Assembly (NCBI GenBank): GCA_023271515.1
Contig: JALPXQ010000022.1
Location: forward strand, 1-16,785
DNA length: 16,785 bases
From: Dehalococcoidia bacterium
GTDB lineage: Bacteria; Chloroflexota; Dehalococcoidia; SZUA-161; SpSt-899
Direction: 5' to 3'
The notes beneath the pieces were generated by a model. The model was not told the DNA's origin, searched no databases, and saw only the letters and a program-made list of their open reading frames with translations. The translations under genes were made by a program, and so were the position numbers. This document shows positions 11,309-16,785 of this stretch, in pieces. The stretch's first letter is position 1. Each line of letters starts with the position of its first letter.

Positions 11309-13186
11309 ATGATGAAAGATAACTCAAATAATGCATTAAAGATTGTCTGTATCATACTATTTTCATCTTTAATAGGGGCAATCATATTAATATCTCGATA
11401 CCCTGTAACCGGTTTTGAGCTGTGTATTTTCAGTGCTATCCCTCCATTAGCATGGATATTGCTCATAGCACCCATCATAGGTGGCATCGGCATTATCGTT
11501 CACCAGATCAACAAAGATAAAGAAGGAGGAATCTGGTGGATCGGATTGTTCTTAATTCTGCTGAGTAACATAGTAATAATTATGCTACAATATATTAGAG
11601 GTTATGCAATTAGTGGGTGGGCTGGTGATCAGCTAAGTCATTTAGGAAAGGTTATAGACATAATAGAGATAGGAGATTTTACAGGTAATATATATCCAGT
11701 CACTCATACACTGATTGCACAGTTCTCCTTAATCGTGGATATATCTCCAACGGTTCTGATGCGTCTTATACCCCCTCTTTTTTACCTATTGTTTGTACTC
11801 TTTACATATCTCGTCTCTATTCAGATTCTACCGAAACCAGCCGCAATACTTGCCACTACTGCCAGTACTGTACTCTTTTGCTATTATTACATTGAAGTTT
11901 TTCCCTTGGGTTTTTCTTTTATATTATTTCCCCTCATAATGTACATTTACTTCAAACACTTAAAAGCAAAATCCGTTAGTAGCGGAATTTTACTTATTGT
12001 CATTGTTATTATGGCAGTATTCTTCCATCCGGTATCTTCATTTCTACTGGCATTAGGCCTGATAGTAATGGGACTTTTAAAACCACTCTTAGATAAAATA
12101 TCCATTGAAAAGACAGGGTATAATGGCTCCCTTCTTTATAGTATAAGTCAGGCATCTTTGATTATACCTGCCATATCAATAATTGTCTTGTTAATGTGGG
12201 TATGGGAGAATTTTTGGGTTTGGAATCATGCTGTAATGAGTGTAGTCAGTTGGTTTGAACTCGAACTTTTAGTGAAGCCAATGACAGATCATGCAGCAAT
12301 AGCCTTTGATAAATTGGGCCTGGGATTCTTAGACATAGTAGAACTATTCATCAGAATGTTTGGACATGTCTTTATTTATTTATTGCTTTCTATATTTGCG
12401 ATTCTTATATTAATCAAGAAGAAGGTTACATCCCCTGCGAGTATGGAGAATAGCACACTTCTATATTCTTCTTTTTTCTTATTGGCTACCGGTGTGTGGC
12501 TAACAGATATTGTCAGACCATTGACAGGACTTACCGCTGGCAGAAATATATTTCTCGTGATCGCTCTATTTCCGCCACTAGTAGGAGTAGCATTGTATAT
12601 TATTAGTGGAATAAGAGAAAATGCAAGATATAGAGATGAGATGTTAGGTGGAAAAGGCATAAATAAAACGGTAAAAGTGATGAGGGTTGCAAGCATAGTG
12701 TTGATTCTTAGCGTTTGCTCCTTGATAGGAATATTTTCTATATATCCCTCTCCGCTTACCCTTCGACCCAGCAATGGAATAACCCATGCAGAAGTTGCCG
12801 GTCAGAATTGGATACTGGAGCAACGATGCTATGATGTTAGAATTATTGGCAAAGGCGTTGGCGTTCCTCTTCGATTCGCACATGCGTCACAAGGGATAAC
12901 AGCGGGAGGAGAGGTGAAAAATCTTCCTGGCATTGCTTGTATTGATTGGGTTGTGCCCGATCATTTCAATTACACTGAATACTCAACATTGGGAGAATCA
13001 TTTACAGAAGATAGATATATGATGTTGAGAGAGGAGTTTCTTATAAGAATATATACTGAGTTATGGCCTCAGGTAGGAAGGTTTGAACAAAATGATTTTG
13101 TGATGTTGAGGCTTGATCCATCTGTAAATAAACTTTATAGTAACGGAGAGATGCAGATCTGGTTTGTGAATGGTAATAGAATATAG
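11309..13186 (+). CDS. Large polytopic membrane protein, possible GT-C-type transferase or polymerase
   Basis: About 625 residues contain some 12-13 hydrophobic segments, among them IVCIILFSSLIGAIILIS near the start and VMRVASIVLILSVCSLIGIF near residue 470. A C-terminal region of about 130 residues follows, probably outside the membrane, ending in NKLYSNGEMQIWFV. An early loop, GWAGDQLSHLGKVIDI, with an acidic residue after the third membrane segment, recalls the catalytic loop of GT-C enzymes that use polyprenyl-phosphate sugars. I cannot name the family. The preferred start is ATG 11309 (or 11312), because TTGAGG at 11297-11302 is the Shine-Dalgarno; the TTG at 11297 is not a sensible start. 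It may polymerise or modify the glycan made by the neighbours. Confidence 0.6.
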   Translation: MMKDNSNNALKIVCIILFSSLIGAIILISRYPVTGFELCIFSAIPPLAWILLIAPIIGGIGIIVHQINKDKEGGIWWIGLFLILLSNIVIIMLQYIRGYAISGWAGDQLSHLGKVIDIIEIGDFTGNIYPVTHTLIAQFSLIVDISPTVLMRLIPPLFYLLFVLFTYLVSIQILPKPAAILATTASTVLFCYYYIEVFPLGFSFILFPLIMYIYFKHLKAKSVSSGILLIVIVIMAVFFHPVSSFLLALGLIVMGLLKPLLDKISIEKTGYNGSLLYSISQASLIIPAISIIVLLMWVWENFWVWNHAVMSVVSWFELELLVKPMTDHAAIAFDKLGLGFLDIVELFIRMFGHVFIYLLLSIFAILILIKKKVTSPASMENSTLLYSSFFLLATGVWLTDIVRPLTGLTAGRNIFLVIALFPPLVGVALYIISGIRENARYRDEMLGGKGINKTVKVMRVASIVLILSVCSLIGIFSIYPSPLTLRPSNGITHAEVAGQNWILEQRCYDVRIIGKGVGVPLRFAHASQGITAGGEVKNLPGIACIDWVVPDHFNYTEYSTLGESFTEDRYMMLREEFLIRIYTELWPQVGRFEQNDFVMLRLDPSVNKLYSNGEMQIWFVNGNRI

Positions 13187-13242
13187 TACTGAAATCTAGT
13201 AATTTCATACATATTATTTAGACTTATAATATATATCTCCAT

Positions 13243-13269
13243 CTATGATAATAATGTCTATGATAATAA
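13243..13269 (+). repeat. 12-base direct repeat CTATGATAATAA x2
   Basis: CTATGATAATAA occurs at 13243-13254 and 13258-13269, separated by TGT. It lies in the 221-base gap after the membrane-protein gene, whose remainder is AT-rich sequence and the epimerase-tail relic. The small palindrome TGAAAT-CTAGTA-ATTTCA (13190-13207) just after the upstream stop is too weak to call a terminator. Confidence 0.6.
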
Positions 13270-13276
13270 GGTTAAA

Positions 13277-13411
13277 ATAATTGTTATCCAGGATGGAGAG
13301 GCTTCTAAAAGAGTTGCCGATTTAATAATCTGGATGGTAGAAAAATCAAAAGGAAAAGGAGGGGTCATAAAGCATGGCAAATTTGATGAAACAGGAGGTT
13401 TATCCTCATGA
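13277..13411 (+). pseudogene. 2-epimerase-like C-terminal tail, relic copy 1
   Basis: The frame reads IIVIQDGEASKRVADLIIWM and VEKSKGKGG, then runs to a TGA that overlaps the pseB start as ATGA (13408-13411). It matches the tail YIQDGKASKRIVQLIEDM of the gene ending at 11300, at both protein and DNA level (GCTTCTAAAAGA shared exactly). No body of an epimerase precedes it. It keeps the coupled stop that an intact upstream gene would have had, so the body was probably deleted or replaced. Confidence 0.6.
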
Positions 13412-13731
13412 CTCTGCAAAATAAAGTTATTCTGGTAACTGGCGGCACCGGTTCTTTTGGGCAGAAATTTACTAAAATTGCTTTGCAAGAGTATAACCCG
13501 AAGGTGATACGAATATTCTCCCGAGGGGAATTGCTTCAACACGAAATGCGTCAGAAGTTTAACAGTAACCCCAGGATTCGCTTTTTTGTCGGCGATGTCA
13601 GGGATCGGGAAAGAGTCTATCGTGCGATGAATGGCGTGGATATTGTGGTTCATGCCGCAGCTTTGAAGCAGGTGCCAACCTGTGAATATAATCCATAGAG
13701 GCAGTGAGGATTAATATTGAGGGAGCAGTCA
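13408..13731 (+). pseudogene. Truncated PseB-like UDP-GlcNAc 4,6-dehydratase
   Basis: PseB-type enzymes (SDR family) convert UDP-GlcNAc to a 4-keto-6-deoxy sugar, the first step to pseudaminic acid; related enzymes serve other deoxy-amino sugars. The start is excellent: AGGAGG upstream of ATG 13408, then VILVTGGTGSFGQKF with the GxxGxxG cofactor motif, FSRGELLQHEMRQKF, RFFVGDVRD and DIVVHAAALKQVP. The frame stops at TAG (13696-13698) right after EYNP. In the next frame it goes on as IEAVRINIEGA, matching the family's FEAVKTNIIGA, so a one-base deletion caused the stop. After about 13731 the sequence switches to an epimerase tail. About 105 of some 330 residues survive; catalytic Tyr and Lys are missing. 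Confidence 0.8.
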
Positions 13732-13783
13732 AAAAGTTGCTGATTTAATTATAGAGATGGTCGAGGAATCAAAAGGAGGGGGA
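13730..13783 (+). pseudogene. 2-epimerase-like C-terminal tail, relic copy 2
   Basis: In frame with the next gene, the sequence reads SQKVADLIIEMVEESKGGG. At DNA level it closely matches relic copy 1: GATTTAAT-x-AT, GATGGT and AATCAAAAGGA line up. The join to the pseB remnant falls in GAGGGAGCAGTCAAAAAG, where both sources look alike, which suggests recombination at a short homology. It makes the following gene look nine codons too long. Confidence 0.6.
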
Positions 13784-14482
13784 ATGGAGCTTGAAACTTT
13801 GGCTATTATTCCTGCCCGTGGTGGCTCCAAAGCTCTACCCAGAAAGAATATCAGGCTTCTGAATGGCAAGCCAATGATATACTACACTATAAAAGAGGCG
13901 CTGGAGTCCAATTTGCTGAATACAATCATTGTCTCTACCGAAGATAAGGAGGTCGCCGACATTGCTACGAAATATGGAGCTCAAGTGATTGAAAGACCGT
14001 TGCAGCTTGCCCACGATAACACTCCTTCTCTGTCAGTTTTCCAACATGCCATTGCCTTCCGGGAAGAAACAGACGGTTATCATCCCGATTTAGTAGTGAT
14101 ACTTCAGGCTACATCTCCCCTGAGGAAAGTGGCTGATATTGATGGGGCAATAGAGAAGTTGCTACAAACTGGCTGTGACTCGGTAGTGAGTGTCTGTGAA
14201 GTAGAACATCCTCTTCACTGGATGTTTACATTAGATGGAGATAGACTTAGCCCCATATTCGAAGGTCGAGAGGAGATAACTCGGCGGCAGGATGCCCCAA
14301 AAGTCTATCGCTTGAATGGCGCTGTATATGTCACCTACAGGGATGTTATAATGAAGCAAAACAGAGTGATAGGCGAGGATACCATAGCATACATTATGCC
14401 CCCGGAAAGGTCTATTGATATAGACACCGAGCTTGATTTTAGATTCGCTGAGTTGCTTATGAAGGAAAGGGAATGTCAGTAG
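13784..14482 (+). CDS. neuA: CMP-nonulosonic acid cytidylyltransferase (NeuA-like)
   Basis: This 232-residue enzyme activates a nonulosonic acid (sialic, legionaminic or pseudaminic type) with CTP to give the CMP-sugar. IIPARGGSKALPRKNIRLLN (8-27) is the nucleotide-binding signature. LQATSPLR (108-114) and the C-terminal RQD..KVYRLNGAVYV (168-183) and DIDTELDF (212-219, metal-binding Asp residues) complete the family pattern. ATG 13784 is preferred because AAAGGAGGGGG lies directly before it; the upstream ATG 13757 adds only the epimerase-tail relic. It is 4 bases from neuB. Which of the related acids it takes (NeuA, LegF or PseF) cannot be decided from the motifs. Confidence 0.88.
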   Translation: MELETLAIIPARGGSKALPRKNIRLLNGKPMIYYTIKEALESNLLNTIIVSTEDKEVADIATKYGAQVIERPLQLAHDNTPSLSVFQHAIAFREETDGYHPDLVVILQATSPLRKVADIDGAIEKLLQTGCDSVVSVCEVEHPLHWMFTLDGDRLSPIFEGREEITRRQDAPKVYRLNGAVYVTYRDVIMKQNRVIGEDTIAYIMPPERSIDIDTELDFRFAELLMKERECQ

Positions 14483-14486
14483 TGCT

Positions 14487-15539
14487 ATGAAACAGGTAAA
14501 GATATCTGATAGACTGGTAGGTGAAGGCAAGCCGTGCTTCATCATTGCTGAAGCTGGGGTTAACCACAATGGCGATATTAATCTGGCTAAGAAGCTGATA
14601 GACATTGCTAAAGAAGCTGGAGCCGATGCGGTAAAGTTTCAGACCTTTAAGGCCAAGGAAGTGGTAACCGGAGGCGCTGAAAAGGCTGATTATCAAAAAG
14701 AGACTACAGGGGCAGAAGAATCTCAGTTTGAGATGATTAAGAGGCTGGAGCTAACCGAAAAAGATTTCAGGGAGTTATTTGCTTATGCTCAGGAGAAAGG
14801 TATATTATTCCTGTCCTCCCCATTTGATAAAGGAAGCGTTGATTTGCTTGATGAACTGGGCGTCCCAGCCTTTAAAGTTGGGGCGGGAGAGATAACCAAT
14901 TTCCCCTTGCTTAGGCATATTGCTGGAAAGAAAAAACCGATTATTCTGTCTACTGGTATGTCCACTCTTGGTGAGATAGAAGAGGCTTTAGAACTCATCC
15001 GAAAAGAGGCAGTAGAAGAAATTATCCTGCTTCATTGTGTTTCGTGCTACCCGGCTAAAGTAGAGGATATGAATCTCAAAGCGATGAAGACCTTAAGGCA
15101 TGCTTTCAAGCTTCCAGTGGGCTTGTCTGACCATTCTCTTGGTGTTACAATACCTATAGCGGCAGTGGCGCGGGGAGCTTGTGTTATTGAGAAGCATTTC
15201 ACGCTGGATAAGAATCTCCCAGGGCCTGACCATAGGGCATCTCTTGAGCCAGATGAATTGAAGCAAGTGGTAAAGGCTATCAGAGATGTGGAGAAGGCTA
15301 TGGGCGATGGGATAAAGAGACCCACCGTGGAAGAGGAGGAAAATAAGAAGGTAGCTCGGCGGAGTATAGTCGCCAGTGTGGATATTCCTAAAGGAGCAAT
15401 CATCACCGAGCATATGCTAGATGTTAAGAGACCTGGGACTGGGATTGAGCCGAGATATATAGAAATGATCGTGGGCAGGCAAGCGAAAGAAGATATAAAA
15501 AAGGATGAGATGATCACTATGGAGATGATAACATGGTGA
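14487..15539 (+). CDS. neuB: Nonulosonic acid synthase (NeuB-like) with C-terminal SAF domain
   Basis: This 350-residue enzyme condenses phosphoenolpyruvate with an N-acetylated amino sugar to make a nine-carbon acid. The TIM barrel carries IIAEAGVNHNGD (19-30), VKFQTFK (49-55), FLSSPFD (108-114), STGMST (155-160), LLHCVSCYPA (181-190), and the metal-binding histidines H215 (LSDHSLG) and H237 (EKHFTL), followed by GPDHRASLEP. A SAF/antifreeze-like domain spans about 291-349, with KRPGTGIEP, whose Arg reaches the partner active site in known NeuB dimers. The length is normal. It starts 4 bases after neuA, without a strong ribosome site nearby, and overlaps the ATP-grasp gene. Sequence tone is closer to LegI/NeuB than to PseI, but this is a soft call. 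Confidence 0.92.
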   Translation: MKQVKISDRLVGEGKPCFIIAEAGVNHNGDINLAKKLIDIAKEAGADAVKFQTFKAKEVVTGGAEKADYQKETTGAEESQFEMIKRLELTEKDFRELFAYAQEKGILFLSSPFDKGSVDLLDELGVPAFKVGAGEITNFPLLRHIAGKKKPIILSTGMSTLGEIEEALELIRKEAVEEIILLHCVSCYPAKVEDMNLKAMKTLRHAFKLPVGLSDHSLGVTIPIAAVARGACVIEKHFTLDKNLPGPDHRASLEPDELKQVVKAIRDVEKAMGDGIKRPTVEEEENKKVARRSIVASVDIPKGAIITEHMLDVKRPGTGIEPRYIEMIVGRQAKEDIKKDEMITMEMITW

Positions 15540-16504
15540 AAGAAAAAATTAAGATAATTAGAAGTGCTGTTGGCAGTATGCCCTCATGGGGGTTAATAGA
15601 TGAATTACAAAAGAGGGGAGTGAAAATAATTGGGATGGATTCAAATCCCCTTTCTTTCGGTCTTTATATCCTAAAAAAAAGTTATGTTATTCCACGAGGA
15701 GACGATCCAAATTTTATCACTGAGATATTGAAAATAATCGACATAGAGCAGCCAAACGCGATTCTTTCTGGTCCTGAAGAAGAACTTCTAATTTTATCTA
15801 AAAATAAGAGGAAAATTGAAGAAAGAGGAACTTTACTCTTATGTCCAGATTACGAATATGTTGAGATTTGTGTAGATAAAAAGAAAACAAACGAAGTATT
15901 TGAGCGTATTGGAATTCCAACTCCAGAAATTTTCACTGATATTGACTCCGTGGAATTTCCTTGCATAATAAAACCGAGATTTGGTAGAGGTAGTTCAGAT
16001 GTATATATTGCAAAGAACAAGGATGATTTGTATTTCTATCTTAAAAAAGTTAATGAGCCAATAATTCAGGAATTTATCCAAGGAGAAGAATATACTGTGG
16101 ATATTTTGGCAGATAAGGGAGGAAATGCTTTATCTGTGATTCCAAGATTGAGGTTAGGTGTAGAATCGGGAATCTCAGTAAAAGGAAAAACAGTTTATGA
16201 TAAAGAGATCATTGATTATTGCAAGAAAATAACAAAAGAATTGAAACTTTTTGGTCCTTCTTGTATTCAGTGCATAAGAAACGATGAAGGAGTCAGATTT
16301 ATCGAAGTAAACACAAGATTTGGTGGTGGCTCTATCCTATCTATTAAAGCAGACCCAACAATCATACCAAATTTAATAAAAATGATAAAAGGAGAAAAGC
16401 CTGAACCGAGTGGGGGGTTTAAGGAAGATTTAGTGATGTTGAGATACCATTCAGAAGTTTTTATATTGGAAGAAGAAATTAAAAAGTCAGGTGAATTTTC
16501 ATGA
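15533..16504 (+). CDS. ATP-grasp ligase, CarB/PylC-like
   Basis: This 323-residue ATP-grasp enzyme probably joins a carboxylate to an amine through an acyl phosphate. The N-terminal Rossmann-like part (IIRSAVGSMPSWGLIDELQK) is followed by the ATP-grasp fold: FPCIIKPRFGRGSSDVYIA (142-160, phosphate loop), IIQEFIQGEEYTVDIL (177-192) and FIEVNTRFGGG (256-266, metal ligands Glu and Asn). ATG 15533 overlaps the neuB stop; a GTG at 15536 in GTGA is an alternative. GGAG precedes by about 8 bases. Similar ATP-grasp genes occur in surface-glycan clusters beside HAD phosphatases. A role in attaching an amino acid or similar group to the nine-carbon sugar is inference. It is AT-richer than neuB. Confidence 0.85.
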   Translation: MVKEKIKIIRSAVGSMPSWGLIDELQKRGVKIIGMDSNPLSFGLYILKKSYVIPRGDDPNFITEILKIIDIEQPNAILSGPEEELLILSKNKRKIEERGTLLLCPDYEYVEICVDKKKTNEVFERIGIPTPEIFTDIDSVEFPCIIKPRFGRGSSDVYIAKNKDDLYFYLKKVNEPIIQEFIQGEEYTVDILADKGGNALSVIPRLRLGVESGISVKGKTVYDKEIIDYCKKITKELKLFGPSCIQCIRNDEGVRFIEVNTRFGGGSILSIKADPTIIPNLIKMIKGEKPEPSGGFKEDLVMLRYHSEVFILEEEIKKSGEFS

Positions 16505-16785
16505 AAGCGGTAATATTCGATTTGGACAACACATTGTATAATGTAGAGCAATATTATTTGGGAGCTTTTAAGGGAATAGCTGAATATTTATCAAAGAAAT
16601 ACAACCTCTCTGAGCAAGAAAATTATAAGAGATTGGTAAATCTTTGGAGGGAAAAAACGAGTATGTATTCGCGGTTATTCGACGATTTATTGGATTTTTT
16701 CAATTTGAAAAATGAGTTAGGAAATGTAATTAAAATATTTAATACTTATGATGGTGAACTCAAACCTTACCCCGATGTAATTTCA
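16501..16785 (+). CDS. HAD-superfamily phosphatase, cut by the window end
   Basis: The first 95 codons of a haloacid-dehalogenase-type hydrolase begin MKAVIFDLDNTLYNVEQYYL, with the nucleophile and acid/base Asp pair in DxDNT (D7 and D9). A helical cap region follows (YLSKKYNLSEQENYKRLVNL, SRLFDDLLDFFNL). Further motifs lie beyond the window. The ATG overlaps the ATP-grasp stop as ATGA. Enzymes of this kind often dephosphorylate a sugar or nonulosonate 9-phosphate, or remove phosphate from a glycan intermediate. Its pairing with the ATP-grasp gene suggests a shared pathway, but the substrate is not readable from sequence. Confidence 0.85.
   Translation, partial: MKAVIFDLDNTLYNVEQYYLGAFKGIAEYLSKKYNLSEQENYKRLVNLWREKTSMYSRLFDDLLDFFNLKNELGNVIKIFNTYDGELKPYPDVIS

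Noticed and set aside
13190..13207. TGAAAT-CTAGTA-ATTTCA palindrome as a transcription terminator
   Set aside because: The stem is only 6 A/T-rich pairs and no T-run follows.
15047..15517. A 156-codon - strand open frame opposite neuB
   Set aside because: It is fully antisense to the conserved His and SAF-domain region of neuB and shows only low-complexity Ser/Leu composition.

Overview
The window looks like a chromosome segment from an uncultured, probably anaerobic bacterium. Three traits point that way: a cluster of small toxin-antitoxin (TA) loci, heptanucleotide repeat arrays between genes, and a dispersed repeat with GTCA..CTGA / TCAG..TGAC ends. A Chloroflexota (Dehalococcoidia-like) source would fit, but the sequence has no marker gene, so this is only a guess. 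GC content is mosaic by eye: the glycan genes at about 2.4-6.8 and 13.4-15.5 kb are moderate, while 7.2-13.2 kb and the part after 15.5 kb are clearly AT-rich.

Region 1 (1-2.42 kb) is a graveyard of TA and mobile DNA. The C-terminal zinc-ribbon/RuvC-III end of a TnpB runs in frame into a HicA toxin, followed by HicB. Next come a four-helix-bundle protein relic, an antitoxin-like stub, a truncated VapC facing it across a breakpoint, an intact VapB-like antitoxin, a nested inverted-repeat element, and an intact BrnA-like antitoxin behind a truncated BrnT. Five or more heptamer arrays are interspersed. Their units differ, but nearly all fit NNNN(A/G)AC on one strand.

Region 2 (2.42-6.77 kb) is a compact + strand glycan operon: a polyprenyl-phosphate-type GT2 with an in-frame insertion, a GT4, a cobalamin-binding-type radical SAM enzyme, and a second GT2 with a C-terminal membrane helix. 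ATGA overlaps suggest translational coupling.

Region 3 (6.77-7.21 kb) is a scar: a GT4 cut off after about 25 residues, a transposase C-terminal remnant on the - strand, and inside it a small inverted-repeat element flanked by AAAATTTT.

Region 4 (7.21-13.19 kb) is AT-rich: a GT4, a short DUF1616-like membrane protein, a NodB-type polysaccharide deacetylase, a GT-B/2-epimerase-like protein whose upstream frame carries a GT4 relic, and a large polytopic membrane protein.

Region 5 (13.19-16.79 kb) is a nonulosonic-acid (sialic/legionaminic/pseudaminic type) module. It has two relics of a 2-epimerase-like C-terminal tail, a truncated and frameshifted PseB-like 4,6-dehydratase, intact neuA-like and neuB-like genes, then an ATP-grasp ligase and a HAD phosphatase (cut by the window end) joined by overlapping starts. 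The whole reads as a surface polysaccharide locus repeatedly reshuffled at gene ends. Cytidylyl transfer and condensation are intact, but the early sugar-nucleotide steps are broken or missing here.
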